Positions 1 through 9,910 are shown, counted from the first letter of the stretch. The stretch is DNA of 64,000 nt from an uncultured Proteiniphilum sp. (GCF_937873925.1 NZ_CALNAT010000226.1:5072-69071), one strand, 5' to 3'. The notes: generated by a model from the letters alone, not told the origin. Program-made: numbers and translations.

Positions 1-1
1 G

Positions 2-334
2 ATGAGCGCTATCGGAATCGTGGTCACTACCGGAGTAATTCTCAATGACTCCATCCTGAAAATAGACCTGATCAATGAACTGCGGAAAGGCGGAATGCCT
101 TTGATGGAAGCGATCCACACTGCCGGTGTAAGGCGGTTAAGGGCTATTATCATGACGGCCCTCACCTCCATCTTTTCAATGATACCCATCCTGTTCACCT
201 TCGATATGGGGTCTGAATTACAGAAACCGCTTGCCATTACCATGATCAGCACCATGATCATCGGGACATTCGTAAGCGTATTTTTTATTCCATTGCTTTA
301 CTGGGCTATATATAGGAAATCTGAGGGTGATTAG
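2..334 (+). CDS. RND efflux permease, C-terminal fragment (cut by window edge)
   Basis: The last 110 codons of an inner-membrane RND (AcrB/CzcA superfamily) proton-driven exporter; the rest lies left of the window, so the first ATG seen is internal. The fragment covers the last transmembrane helices: a TM10-like stretch with 'VVTTGVILNDSI', the cytoplasmic loop with 'AGVRRLRAIIMTALTSI' typical of the family's second half, and two more hydrophobic helices ending in a charged tail. It is followed after 92 bp by a TolC-like gene and then another RND permease in the same direction, so it is probably part of a multi-component efflux operon. The substrate cannot be told from this fragment. Confidence 0.9.
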   Translation: MSAIGIVVTTGVILNDSILKIDLINELRKGGMPLMEAIHTAGVRRLRAIIMTALTSIFSMIPILFTFDMGSELQKPLAITMISTMIIGTFVSVFFIPLLYWAIYRKSEGD

Positions 335-426
335 GTGATTAGGTGGGAAAGTGGGTGTGGTGATTTGATGAGGGGAAGGTGAATAAGTGAAAAGTAATTG
401 ATAATTTGTAATTAGTAATTTTTATT
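335..426 (+). other. Purine/GT-rich low-complexity intergenic spacer
   Basis: Directly after the permease stop the sequence repeats short units of the type 'ggtgattag' and 'gtgggtg', then changes to AT-rich sequence just before the TolC-like start. No coding potential or clear hairpin was seen. Confidence 0.5.
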
Positions 427-1920
427 ATGACGCGTTCTTGCCTTATATACATGTTGTGCTTGGTGAGTTTCTGTTCATACCAAAGCCATGCCCAGGAGGT
501 ACATATTGAACTGGACCTGTATGCTGCCGTGCGGTTAGCCAACGACAGTTCGCTTACGGCTTTCCGGGCCAGGAACAGTTACATGGCCGGCTATTGGGAG
601 TACCGGTCGTTCAAGGCGAGGCGGTTGCCCTCTTTGACACTTTATATGACTCCTTTATCGTATAACCGGGATTATACGCGTCGGTATGACTCCCAGCAGA
701 ATATCGATATCTATCGCCGTCAGCAATCTCTCTACAGCTACGGGAACCTCGCGGCACAGCAGAATTTCGACCTGACGGGCGGAACATTTTTTATCGATTC
801 CGAGTTGGGATATATCCGTAATTTTGGGGAGCGTTCCTACAGCCAGTTTACCAGTGTCCCGATCCGTGTCGGGTACCGGCAGGAACTGTTTGGGTATAAT
901 GCCTTCAAATGGGAGAAGAAGATCGCTCCCGTAAAGTACGAAAAAGCAGGGAAAGAACTGCTCTACCAACTAGAACAAACGGCTGAAACCGCTGCCGGTT
1001 ATTTTTTTGACCTGGCTATGGCCCAGGCGGAATACGAACTGGCAAAGGAAAATCTTGCCAGCTCCGATACACTTTATAAGATAGGAGAAGAAAAGCATAA
1101 AATAGCTTCCATCGGGCAAGCCGACCTGTTGACACTGAAACTGGACCGGGTAAATGCGAAAAACAGCCTGCAAAATGCGGATATCAACCTGAAAAGAAGT
1201 ATGTTCGCTCTGGCTGCTTTTCTGAACATCGACAAAAACAGGAAAATCACATTGAAGTTGCCTGATTACCCTAAAGATATGTTTGTGGCAGTGGATGATG
1301 CATTACTGTTTGCCAGGGAAAATAATCCCGGATACCTGGATTCGGAACAACAGGTATTGCAATCGGAACAATCGCTGGAACGCACTAAAATCGAGTCGCG
1401 GTTCAATGCCGGGGTATCGGCCAGCATCGGATTTAACCAGGTTGCGGAATCTTTCCGGCAAGCCTATCAAAATCCGTTACAGCAGGATATCGTTTCGCTT
1501 AGGCTGTCTGTCCCCCTGGTAGATTGGGGAGTTCGGAAAGGGAGGTATAATATGGCGAAGAACAACCTCAATATTACAAAACTTACAGCACAGGAAAGGG
1601 AAGTGCAACTCGAGGAAGATGTGATCATGACGGTAGGGCACTTTACTGTTCAGCAGCAGCTTATCCGTAGTGCAGAGGAAGCCGTGGAACTGGCAAGGCT
1701 GGCATATGAACAGACACGGGAACGTTTTATTATCGGCAAAGCCGATATCAACAGCCTTACGCTGTCTGCAAGCCGCCGGCAGTCGGCCCAGCGCAACTAT
1801 ATCTCGGCGCTGCGTAACTATTGGCAGAGCTATTTTAAAATACGAAAGCTGACGTTATACGATTTCGAGAAACGCGTGCCGATTGCCGATACATTCGACT
1901 GGAACATAACGGGACAATAA
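427..1920 (+). CDS. TolC-family outer-membrane efflux protein
   Basis: A 497-residue outer-membrane channel that would dock onto RND pumps to expel substrates across the outer membrane. The N-terminus has a signal peptide (residues 1-22, ending near 'SYQSHAQ'). The body has two repeats of long amphipathic helices rich in Ala, Glu, Gln and Leu (about 180-260 and 390-470), the hallmark of the TolC alpha-barrel, with Tyr/Arg-rich beta segments between. Length is normal for the family. It sits between two RND permease genes on the same strand, only 7 bp before the second, so co-transcription is likely. No membrane-fusion (periplasmic adaptor) gene is visible between them; it may lie upstream of the window. 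Confidence 0.9.
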   Translation: MTRSCLIYMLCLVSFCSYQSHAQEVHIELDLYAAVRLANDSSLTAFRARNSYMAGYWEYRSFKARRLPSLTLYMTPLSYNRDYTRRYDSQQNIDIYRRQQSLYSYGNLAAQQNFDLTGGTFFIDSELGYIRNFGERSYSQFTSVPIRVGYRQELFGYNAFKWEKKIAPVKYEKAGKELLYQLEQTAETAAGYFFDLAMAQAEYELAKENLASSDTLYKIGEEKHKIASIGQADLLTLKLDRVNAKNSLQNADINLKRSMFALAAFLNIDKNRKITLKLPDYPKDMFVAVDDALLFARENNPGYLDSEQQVLQSEQSLERTKIESRFNAGVSASIGFNQVAESFRQAYQNPLQQDIVSLRLSVPLVDWGVRKGRYNMAKNNLNITKLTAQEREVQLEEDVIMTVGHFTVQQQLIRSAEEAVELARLAYEQTRERFIIGKADINSLTLSASRRQSAQRNYISALRNYWQSYFKIRKLTLYDFEKRVPIADTFDWNITGQ

Positions 1921-1927
1921 AAGAATT

Positions 1928-4900
1928 TTGATTTTGAGCAGGGAAAGATATATATCATCGTTCACGGTCATTGTACTGTTTGTATGCTTGTCTGTTGTGG
2001 GGCTGGCATTGATCCCGTTGCTGCCGGTAAAGCTTGCTCCTTCACGTACTTTGCCGACTATCTCGGTGAGCTTCGGCATGCCGGGAAATGCTCCCCGTGT
2101 AGTAGAAATGGAGGCCACTTCCAAAATAGAATCGATGCTGGCGCGCGTGAAAGGTATCCGCAACATTTACTCCACTTCCGGAAACGGACGGGGAAGCATC
2201 ACTATCGAATTCGATAAGCACACCTCTATCGATGTGGCCCGCTTCGAAGTATCGACCATTATCCGCCAGGTATGGCCGGAACTGCCCCGCAGTGTGACCT
2301 ATCCCTCCATCTCGGTCAACCGTTCCGACGAAAAGGCATCGCGCCCCTTCATGACATATACCGTCAACTCCGCTGCCACGCCCATTGTTATTCAACGCTA
2401 TACTGAGAATATCATTAAAACAGCGCTCAGCGATATTGAAGGATTATACAGGATCAATGTGAGCGGCGCCACGCCTATGGAATGGCAACTGGAATATGAT
2501 TTCTGTATGTTAGAAACCGTGGGGGTGACCGTAAATGATATGCGGCAGGCCATATCGCAATATTATGCCGTTCAGTTTCTGGGAATGGCGGAAACCGAAT
2601 CCCAAAGCGGACTCTCTTCGTGGATACGTATAACGATGCTCTCGGACATGGAAGAAGACAGTTTCGATCCTTCATCTATCTTCGTTATCAATAAGGGAGG
2701 AGCGCTTATCCGTTTAGACCAACTGGTGACAGTTACCCATACCGAAAGGGCGCCTTCGGGTTATTACCGTATCAATGGGCTTAACTCCATCTATTTGTCC
2801 CTTACGGCCGATGAGTCGGCCAACCAATTGCGATTAAGCGGATTAGTGAAGAAAAAGATGACGGAGATAGAAGCCGGTTTGCCGCCTGGTTATGAGATAC
2901 ATGCCAGTTACGACGCAACCGATTATATTAAGGCGGAACTTCGCAAGATCTATATCCGCAGTGGTATGACCATGCTGATCCTGTTACTCTTCGTACTGCT
3001 TATGACACGTAGCTTGCGCTATCTGTTCCTGATTGCCGCCAGTCTTTTTATTGATTTGGCCATTGCCGCCATTTTCTATTACCTGTTCAAACTGGAAATC
3101 CAACTTTATTCTCTTGCCGGCATCACCATTTCGCTCAGCCTGATCATCGATAACGCCATCATCATGACCGATCATATGATCCACAAAGGCAACCGGAAGG
3201 CCTTTATGCCTATACTGACCGCCACGGTGACTACTGTGGGGGCGCTATCCATGATTTTCCTGCTGGATGAGAAAATACGACTAAACCTGCAGGATTTTGC
3301 CGTTATATTAATTATTAACCTGATGGTTTCCCTCTGTGTGGCGACATTGTTTGTCCCGGCACTGATTGAGCGTATCCGGCTGGTTAAAAGAAAACGCCGC
3401 CGCCATCGTGTCCTGTTTTTTTCTCCTGCACGGTTGAGTATCCGTTTTACGCACGGTTATGAAAAGATGATCCATCTGATGAACCGCCGGAAATGGATTG
3501 CTTTCGTTGCTGTTGTTTTACTTTTTGGGTTACCTGTGTTTTTATTGCCTGACAGGATTGATAAGACCACTCCATTTGCGTTGAAATACAATAAAATAGT
3601 GGGAAATACTACATACAAGGAGAAGGTGAAACCGGTCGTTGACAAGGCGTTGGGAGGTACGTGGCGGCTATTTACCGAGAAAGTGTACCGGGGGAGCTAT
3701 TTTACCCGTAAAGAGGAAACGGTATTGACCATTGCCGCATCGATGCCCAATGGAACTACTTTACCGCAGATGAACGACCTGATCGTGAAAATGGAGCGTT
3801 ACCTGAGCGGTTTTTCCGAAATCAGGCAGTTCCAGACAAGTGTCTCCAGTGCCCGGCGGGCATCAATCAGCGTTTTCTTCCGGAAAGAGGACGAACAGGG
3901 AGGTTTTCCCTACCAGTTGAAAAACAAGGTGATAAGCAGGGCCCTGGAACTCGGAGGGGGGAGCTGGAGCGTATCCGGATTGGAGGATAGGGGATTCAGT
4001 AACGATGTAAGGGAATCAGCAGGGCAATACCGTGTAAAACTGTACGGATACAATTACGATGAACTCTCGGCCTGGACTGATACGTTAAAAAACCGCCTGC
4101 TGTCGTACAGGCGTATAAAGGAGGTACTCGTCAATTCCAATTTCTCGTGGTATAAGGACGACTATCAGGAGTTTTCTTTTGTACTGGACAAGGAATGGCT
4201 GGCAACCCGGGGGCTTCTTCCCGGTGAAGTATTCAGGTCGTTGCAACCGGTTTTTACCCGTGATATGTGGGTCGCTTCGGTTGTTATGGACGGAGAGAAC
4301 GAAAATATCGTACTGGGCAGCAGGCAGTCGAAAGAGTATGACGTATGGGCGTTGGAACATATCGGGCGCAGTGTCGGGGATCGTTTTTATAAACTGGGTG
4401 AGGTCGCCGGAATAGACAAAGGGCAGGCACCGCAGGAAGTGGGCAAAGAAAACCAGCAATACCGGCTGGTATTGCAATACGAATATATCGGATCCTCCAT
4501 GCAGGGAGGGAATGTTCTTGACAGGGAAATTAAAGAATTCAACAAACAGGTTCCCATGGGTTATAGTGCCCGTCGGGAAAGTTCTTACCGGGGTTGGGGT
4601 AAGCAGGACAATAACCAGTACTTTTTAATAGGCTTACTGGTGGCGATTATTTTTGTTACCACATCTATCCTGTTTAATTCCCTGAAGCAACCCTTTGCCG
4701 TTATATTTATCATTCCCGTATCCTTTATCGGTATCTTCCTGACATTCTATTGGTTCAAATTGAATTTCGACCAAGGGGGATTCGCTTCTTTCATCCTGCT
4801 GTCGGGGCTTACCGTGAATGCCAGCATTTATATACTGAACGATTACAACCGGATACGGAAACAAAAACCGCTCTTATCTCCCGTCAGGGCTTACCTGAAA

Positions 4901-5125
4901 GCCTGGAACAGCAAAATTGTCCCTATCTTCCTGACCATTATTTCCACTATTCTCGGGTTTACTCCCTTTATGATAGGAACACAGAAAGAAGGTTTCTGGT
5001 TTCCGTTGGCGGCCGGCACAATAGGAGGCCTGATCATGTCGATTATCGGGATATGGATGCTTCTGCCGCTGCTGTTGACAAAAAGAGACACAGGTGTCCG
5101 GCGAAAAAATGAAAAGTTAAAATGA
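1928..5125 (+). CDS. RND family efflux permease (AcrB/CzcA superfamily)
   Basis: A 1065-residue inner-membrane exporter with the usual two-fold layout: TM1 near residues 10-30, a large periplasmic domain, a block of helices (about 340-480), TM7 near 530, a second periplasmic domain, and a second helix block from about 900. The TM4 motif reads 'SLIIDNAIIMTDH', so the usual Asp-Asp proton-relay pair is Asp-Asn, as in many Bacteroidota and heavy-metal-type RND proteins. The best start is TTG at 1928, 7 bp after the TolC-like stop; another TTG lies two codons on. The 3' end overlaps the next gene by ATGA. Substrate unknown. It is relatively divergent, so metal versus drug export cannot be decided here. 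Confidence 0.92.
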   Translation: MILSRERYISSFTVIVLFVCLSVVGLALIPLLPVKLAPSRTLPTISVSFGMPGNAPRVVEMEATSKIESMLARVKGIRNIYSTSGNGRGSITIEFDKHTSIDVARFEVSTIIRQVWPELPRSVTYPSISVNRSDEKASRPFMTYTVNSAATPIVIQRYTENIIKTALSDIEGLYRINVSGATPMEWQLEYDFCMLETVGVTVNDMRQAISQYYAVQFLGMAETESQSGLSSWIRITMLSDMEEDSFDPSSIFVINKGGALIRLDQLVTVTHTERAPSGYYRINGLNSIYLSLTADESANQLRLSGLVKKKMTEIEAGLPPGYEIHASYDATDYIKAELRKIYIRSGMTMLILLLFVLLMTRSLRYLFLIAASLFIDLAIAAIFYYLFKLEIQLYSLAGITISLSLIIDNAIIMTDHMIHKGNRKAFMPILTATVTTVGALSMIFLLDEKIRLNLQDFAVILIINLMVSLCVATLFVPALIERIRLVKRKRRRHRVLFFSPARLSIRFTHGYEKMIHLMNRRKWIAFVAVVLLFGLPVFLLPDRIDKTTPFALKYNKIVGNTTYKEKVKPVVDKALGGTWRLFTEKVYRGSYFTRKEETVLTIAASMPNGTTLPQMNDLIVKMERYLSGFSEIRQFQTSVSSARRASISVFFRKEDEQGGFPYQLKNKVISRALELGGGSWSVSGLEDRGFSNDVRESAGQYRVKLYGYNYDELSAWTDTLKNRLLSYRRIKEVLVNSNFSWYKDDYQEFSFVLDKEWLATRGLLPGEVFRSLQPVFTRDMWVASVVMDGENENIVLGSRQSKEYDVWALEHIGRSVGDRFYKLGEVAGIDKGQAPQEVGKENQQYRLVLQYEYIGSSMQGGNVLDREIKEFNKQVPMGYSARRESSYRGWGKQDNNQYFLIGLLVAIIFVTTSILFNSLKQPFAVIFIIPVSFIGIFLTFYWFKLNFDQGGFASFILLSGLTVNASIYILNDYNRIRKQKPLLSPVRAYLKAWNSKIVPIFLTIISTILGFTPFMIGTQKEGFWFPLAAGTIGGLIMSIIGIWMLLPLLLTKRDTGVRRKNEKLK

Positions 5126-5772
5126 AAACGAAAGAGAAAAGATCTTCGTCCAGATCGGCAACCAAGCTATTTTATCAGGGGAACGGTATGGACTTACACA
5201 AACAAATTACCAAGATGAAGAAAAACAAAACAACCAAGCGGATAAAATGGAGTTACTCGATAGCGTTCTTCCTGTTGTTCCTTACCATGACCGCTCTTTC
5301 GGTATCGAAGTTGAACGCGAGTATCACTGAAGAAAAGGGCGGGGAGTCGGTTGAAAAAGAAATGATAGAAGTAGAACCGGTTAGGGAAGAACCAGTTCAA
5401 CAAGAGCCGATTCGACGAGAAACAAGAGATTCTGTAAAAGTTAAGGAAAATTCCACACCTCTTAACCAGAGCAAAAGAGGACTTGTTCCGAAAGACTCGA
5501 TGAATGCTGAATTCTTTATAAGTTTTATTAGTCGTAAAAATAATGGGAATAACCCCCAGAAAGACCCTATAATTTTTTTGGATGGCAAGAGGATCTCTTC
5601 GCAAGAGTTCTCGATGGTTAATAAGGACAATATTAAATCGTTTTCTGTATTGAAAGATAAGGATGCCATCAAAACTTATGGAGATGAAGCGAAGAACGGG
5701 GTGATTCAGATTACGACAAAGAATCCAAAAGATTCTATAAAAGTGAAGGGAAGTTTTACCCCTCTTAATTAA
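5122..5772 (+). CDS. Membrane-anchored small TonB-plug-like protein
   Basis: A 216-residue protein whose start overlaps the stop of the RND permease gene (ATGA), indicating translational coupling; an in-frame ATG at 5215 would give a conventional signal-anchor start ('MKKNKTTKRIKWSYS'). One hydrophobic helix (about residues 44-62) is followed by a Glu/Pro-rich linker and a domain of about 70 residues with 'PIIFLDGKRIS', 'NIKSFSVLKDKDAIKTYG' and 'KNGVIQITTK', the pattern of the TonB-receptor plug. Such stand-alone plug modules occur in Bacteroidota, often beside BlaR1-type proteins. No barrel follows. The C-terminus ends inside the second copy of an internal repeat (see 5428-5520 and 5731-5826). 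The gene is AT-richer than the efflux genes. Function unknown. Confidence 0.7.
   Translation: MKTKEKRSSSRSATKLFYQGNGMDLHKQITKMKKNKTTKRIKWSYSIAFFLLFLTMTALSVSKLNASITEEKGGESVEKEMIEVEPVREEPVQQEPIRRETRDSVKVKENSTPLNQSKRGLVPKDSMNAEFFISFISRKNNGNNPQKDPIIFLDGKRISSQEFSMVNKDNIKSFSVLKDKDAIKTYGDEAKNGVIQITTKNPKDSIKVKGSFTPLN
5428..5520 (+). repeat. Internal direct repeat, copy 1
   Basis: About 93 nt encoding a linker that starts 'DSVKVKENSTPLN' and ends 'EFFI'. A diverged second copy lies at 5731-5826 in the same reading frame. Confidence 0.75.
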
Positions 5773-5826
5773 GGCAAAAGAAAACTTGTTCCGAGAGACT
5801 CGATGGAGAATACTAAATTCTTTATA
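5731..5826 (+). repeat. Internal direct repeat, copy 2, containing the stop codon
   Basis: About 96 nt matching copy 1. The Gln codon cag of copy 1 is taa here (5770-5772), ending the plug-like protein. The reading frame after the stop still resembles copy 1 ('GKRKLVPRDSM', 'KFFI'), so the protein probably once continued further. Confidence 0.75.
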
Positions 5827-5833
5827 CACACTT

Positions 5834-6961
5834 ATGAGATTATATTCATTATTATTTTTACTATTGTTTCTGGGTTGTACTTTAAATTCCAATAAAGTTG
5901 AACCGGAAAACGGAAAAGGAGCTGAAAATATTGATGGGTTTACATTTGTAGACTATACTTTGAACGATTCTATCCTCTTTAATGAGTGCCATGTTGTAGC
6001 ATTGGAGACAAATGATGGTTCCTTTATACGGGAAATAAGCCGTATTTATAAAACAAATGATTATATATTTATTTTAGATAAATCACTTGATAAAATATGT
6101 ATTTTTGATACTCAGGGAAATTACCTGTATAAAATTGAGGATATAGGGAATGGTCCACGAGAGTATTTGTCATTAATGGATTTCTGCCTGGATGCAGAAA
6201 AAGAGGAGATTTTATTGTTATGTGACAGGCCTTACAAAATAATGCGATTTAAGTATAATGGCCAATTCGTGAATGAGATAAGAAATGACGGTCTTTTTAT
6301 GAATATTGCTATGAATGACGGCTATATCTATTGCAACAGATTTGAATCAAGTAAGAGTGATTTGAATAAATATGAAATATGGTGTATGAGCCGTGATGGA
6401 GAACAGCTTGGCAATTTACTTGAAAAAAGAGATAATATTGCCAATAAATTGTACCATACCGGAAATTCTTTAAGCAGGAGCAAGCATCTTTATTATACAA
6501 GGAGATTTGATAATAGAGTATATCAGGTTACTAAAGAAGAGTTGACTGAAAAATACACTATGGATTTTGGACGATTCAATGTGCCTGGACATTTATCCAA
6601 AGAACAGGATTTGAAAAAGTTTCGTAGTGAATGTAAAGAAAAAAAATACATTTACTCAATAACAGAATTTATAGAAAATGAAAAATATATCATCTTCAAT
6701 ACAAACCAGGCAATTTGTATATATGACAAAAACAAAGAGACATTTATTGGTTATCCGGGAATTCAAAATACTCAATTCGATATTGGGACTAATTCTTTTT
6801 ACTCAAATAGCCGTGATGAAAATTCAATAGTGATGAAAATTGAGCCTGCAATACTTTACATGTTTAAGGAAAATGTAAAAGGTGAAGAAATATTAACGTT
6901 GATTGATAGGATAAAAGAAGATGATAATCCAATTTTGTTATTTTATCAATTTAAAATATAA
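5834..6961 (+). CDS. 6-bladed beta-propeller lipoprotein (DUF5128-like)
   Basis: A 375-residue lipoprotein. The start is taken at the ATG at 5834, because the signal peptide and lipobox follow at once ('MRLYSLLFLLLFLGC', Cys15); a start 16 codons upstream would put charged residues before the signal and lies in repeat-derived sequence. The mature part has repeated blade-like units such as 'YIFILDKSLDKICIFDTQG' and a 'GNGPREYLSLMDF' stretch, the signature of Bacteroidota 6-bladed propeller lipoproteins (DUF5128/BF3164-like). No catalytic motif is visible. The role is unknown, probably binding at the cell envelope. The gene is strongly AT-rich compared with the efflux operon and the next gene. 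Confidence 0.8.
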   Translation: MRLYSLLFLLLFLGCTLNSNKVEPENGKGAENIDGFTFVDYTLNDSILFNECHVVALETNDGSFIREISRIYKTNDYIFILDKSLDKICIFDTQGNYLYKIEDIGNGPREYLSLMDFCLDAEKEEILLLCDRPYKIMRFKYNGQFVNEIRNDGLFMNIAMNDGYIYCNRFESSKSDLNKYEIWCMSRDGEQLGNLLEKRDNIANKLYHTGNSLSRSKHLYYTRRFDNRVYQVTKEELTEKYTMDFGRFNVPGHLSKEQDLKKFRSECKEKKYIYSITEFIENEKYIIFNTNQAICIYDKNKETFIGYPGIQNTQFDIGTNSFYSNSRDENSIVMKIEPAILYMFKENVKGEEILTLIDRIKEDDNPILLFYQFKI

Positions 6962-7252
6962 TCTTATACCTGAAGAGCCCATCTGGATGATGGAATATGC
7001 GCCTCGAAACCCGCGGAAAAAATGTATGGCTTAGGGTCCAAAAAGATTTCGACCATCAGTGGATACCCATTCCTTTACTACTTTCTTAGGCTCCCGACAC
7101 GACAGAGTAGCAAAATAAAATTTAATTTTCTGATAAAGCGAGAATTTATAAGACACATGACAACCATAAATAAACATAGCATTGATTATTCATACGATTC
7201 AGGACAATTTCTAAGGATTATCGGGATTGTCTTGAACCTAAAACAACAAATT
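6962..7252. other. Intergenic region, no gene seen
   Basis: 291 bp between the propeller lipoprotein and the MG2/plug protein. An open frame continues upstream of 7253 as far as 7022, but its predicted peptide is not signal-like and has no recognisable domain. The region most likely holds the promoter and leader of the next gene; no exact Bacteroidota -33/-7 promoter was identified. Confidence 0.4.
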
Positions 7253-9910
7253 ATGAAAAGATTTCTTTTAATTATTTGTATTTTCCATTTTTCCGGTATT
7301 CTCTCCGCCCAGGATATTATTCAGGAATCAGGTTCGGTGGCAAGCCGGTTTTCCGAACAGCAGGCCTATTTTCCGCATGAGAAGATATACGTCCAGACCG
7401 ACAAGTCAAACTATCTCTCGGGAGAGCGGGTTTGGCTGCGCAGCCACCTGGTCGACGCGATGAACCACAGGCCGATGTTCATGAGCCGGTACGTTTATGT
7501 GGAACTGTTCAATCCCTTTGATGAATTAGTCAAACGTATTAAAATCCGTCCCGACAGTACCGGCGTATACGCCGGCTACCTCGATCTGGACCAGGAACTT
7601 CCCGAGGGGAGCTACACGATAAGGGCATACACCCGGTATATGCGGAACCGGGGCAACGGGACATTCTTCAGGAAAACGATCAACGTGCTTGATCCTTACT
7701 CCCTGCAAATAGAACCGTTACCGGATTTTACTGTCGATAAAAACAAGGTGGATGCAAGCTTCAAATTTGTGAATCGACAGAGCGGGGATACCATTATCCC
7801 GGAGATCGTAACCCTTAAGCCTCCGGGGGAACCTGTAAAAACCCTCAGTCCGAAAAATATAACCGATTTCAGGGAGACATTCTCCCTTGCCGGGAAAGGG
7901 GACAACAGGAACCTCCTGTTAAGCATCATCCATGAGGGGCGAAAATACAACCGGTACTATCCCATACCTTATCCTGCCGGTGATTTTGAAGTTTCGTTCC
8001 ATCCCGAAGGGGGCTGGCTTGTCCCGGGCCAGATTTGCCGGGTGGGATTCAAGGCCATCAATCCTTCGGGACTTAGTGAAGATGTTTCAGGAACCCTTTG
8101 CAATTCGAAAGACGAAGAAATAGTACAGTTCAACTCCCTTAAACTGGGAATGGGCTTTTTTAATTTTATTCCCGGAGAGGGTGAAACATACCATGCCGTC
8201 TGTAAAACAAAAGACGGCAATACCAGGCGGGTCGATTTACCGGCCCCGGATCCCCGTGCAAGGACCGTCAACGCGAAACTTATCCGTAACCGTTACCTGG
8301 TCCATGTCCTGAAAGGGAATGCTGCCCCGGAGGATCCCGTTTCGCTACTGATCCACCATAAGGGTACCGTTCTGTACCATCAACCCTGCCCGCCGCAGAG
8401 CGACAGCTATACCTTCCCAACAGGATTTTTCCCGTCAGGCATTTCAAGTATCCTACTACTCGATGCAGGTCATGAAATTATCAGTGAACGGTTGATTTTC
8501 AATATCAACGAGAGTGATTTCGCGGATCTGGAACCCGAACTTCCGCCGTCCGCATACAAACGGCGGCAACGTATTGCCCTTACACTCCGGTTGACGGACA
8601 CGGATACCCTGTCGGTAGAGAACAATATAGCAGTTTCTGTCATTGATAAAAACGCGGTCATCCCGGACACGACGGACCACCTGGTTTCAACGCTGTTGCT
8701 CTCTTCAGAACTGAAAGGCCATGTTGAATCGCCGGCAAGCTATTTCACCGGCAACAGGGAGGACCAAATCGCGCTCGATGTGTTGATGATGACCCAGGGG
8801 TGGAGAAGGTACGATATTCCTAACGTGTTGAAAGGAAAAATAGAGACTCCCGAAATCCTTCCCGAACAGTTCCAGGAGATAAGTGGGAAAACGGAAGCCC
8901 GATTTTTCAGAAGCATGGATGAAGGGAAAATCAGCCTTTACGCCACATTAGATTCGCTGTCCAGCATCGAAACCACGACAGCTGATGAAAAGGGGCACTT
9001 CCTGTTTAAGGTGGAATTCCCTGAAAGCACCGAGATCACGGTACAGTCCTTAAGCAAAAAGGGAGGTAAGAGCAATTTCATCTACCTCGATACCATCACC
9101 TATCCTGATTATACCTTTGCCACTTTGCCGGTTAAGGGGCAATTAAGGATTCATGACGAGCCCGAAGACCAGTTTGATATCGATTCCTACCTGAAGCAGG
9201 CCAATGAAGAATATTCCCAGAAATACGGTATCCGTACAATGATGCTCGAAGAGGTGACGATCACGGCCCAAAGCATGAAACAATTCAAAAGGTCGGGTTA
9301 CTACTCCCCCGTTTTTTCTTCCGGACTGGTGACCACCGAGGAAATCAAGAAAAGAAACTTCAGCAATATGCAAGCCGTTTTGCTTGCCACCCAGGGAATC
9401 GTTATAAGAGGAGGAAACAGAATAACCACCAGCCGGTCCAATATGCCGGTGCTGGTCGTAATTGATGACGTTGTTTATCCCAATTTCGATGTTTTATCCA
9501 TGGATGTGAACGATATCGACAACCTGTTTGTCGTGAAGGACAACACTTCCATGTTCGGCTACTATCCCGATACGAGCGGAGCGTTAGTGATCACGACCAG
9601 TGGAAATACCTGGCAAAGGTCGAGATCCATTAATATCGACAGATTCAGGCCGCTCGGGTACCAGCAGGCTGCGGAATTTTATTCCCCCAAATACGAAACA
9701 AAGGAACAGGTGGAATCTTCAACGCCGGACCTGCGCACGACAATCTACTGGAAACCGAATGTGCAGTTCTCCCGAACAGGAGAAGCAATCGTTGAATTTT
9801 ACGCGGCGGACACACCCACAACTTATCAGGTTGTAGGGGAGGGTGTCACCGGTTCCGGTAAAATGATTCGTTTTACAAAGGAAATCGTGATAGAGCCCAG
9901 TGTCAAATAA
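7253..9910 (+). CDS. Secreted MG2-domain protein with C-terminal TonB-plug-like domain
   Basis: An 885-residue protein. The start at 7253 was chosen because a clean signal peptide follows ('MKRFLLIICIFHFSG', ending near 'LSAQ'). The N-terminal part has the alpha-2-macroglobulin MG2-like pattern 'YVQTDKSNYLSGERVWLRSH' and 'LPEGSYTIRAYTRYMRN', followed by further beta-sandwich domains. Near residues 665-785 there is a plug-like domain ('LEEVTITAQ', 'NMQAVLLATQGIVIRG', 'MPVLVVIDDVVYP', 'SGALVITTSG'). The last 100 residues include 'TTIYWKPNVQFSRTGEAIVE'. This architecture is a common but poorly characterised Bacteroidota type, with no beta-barrel. It probably acts at the outer membrane or in the periplasm with TonB systems; function is unproven. 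Codon and base use is GC-richer than its neighbours on both sides. Confidence 0.82.
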   Translation: MKRFLLIICIFHFSGILSAQDIIQESGSVASRFSEQQAYFPHEKIYVQTDKSNYLSGERVWLRSHLVDAMNHRPMFMSRYVYVELFNPFDELVKRIKIRPDSTGVYAGYLDLDQELPEGSYTIRAYTRYMRNRGNGTFFRKTINVLDPYSLQIEPLPDFTVDKNKVDASFKFVNRQSGDTIIPEIVTLKPPGEPVKTLSPKNITDFRETFSLAGKGDNRNLLLSIIHEGRKYNRYYPIPYPAGDFEVSFHPEGGWLVPGQICRVGFKAINPSGLSEDVSGTLCNSKDEEIVQFNSLKLGMGFFNFIPGEGETYHAVCKTKDGNTRRVDLPAPDPRARTVNAKLIRNRYLVHVLKGNAAPEDPVSLLIHHKGTVLYHQPCPPQSDSYTFPTGFFPSGISSILLLDAGHEIISERLIFNINESDFADLEPELPPSAYKRRQRIALTLRLTDTDTLSVENNIAVSVIDKNAVIPDTTDHLVSTLLLSSELKGHVESPASYFTGNREDQIALDVLMMTQGWRRYDIPNVLKGKIETPEILPEQFQEISGKTEARFFRSMDEGKISLYATLDSLSSIETTTADEKGHFLFKVEFPESTEITVQSLSKKGGKSNFIYLDTITYPDYTFATLPVKGQLRIHDEPEDQFDIDSYLKQANEEYSQKYGIRTMMLEEVTITAQSMKQFKRSGYYSPVFSSGLVTTEEIKKRNFSNMQAVLLATQGIVIRGGNRITTSRSNMPVLVVIDDVVYPNFDVLSMDVNDIDNLFVVKDNTSMFGYYPDTSGALVITTSGNTWQRSRSINIDRFRPLGYQQAAEFYSPKYETKEQVESSTPDLRTTIYWKPNVQFSRTGEAIVEFYAADTPTTYQVVGEGVTGSGKMIRFTKEIVIEPSVK

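Noticed and set aside
5786..5833. Upstream start for the propeller lipoprotein
   Set aside because: It lies in repeat-derived sequence and would place charged residues before the lipobox signal.
5194..5892. 232-codon minus-strand frame opposite the plug-like gene
   Set aside because: It mirrors the repeat on the other strand; Phe/Arg-rich without a domain; the plus-strand gene has a plug-like domain and translational coupling.
7022..7252. N-terminal extension of the MG2/plug protein frame
   Set aside because: No signal peptide or domain; the ATG at 7253 is followed at once by a normal signal peptide.
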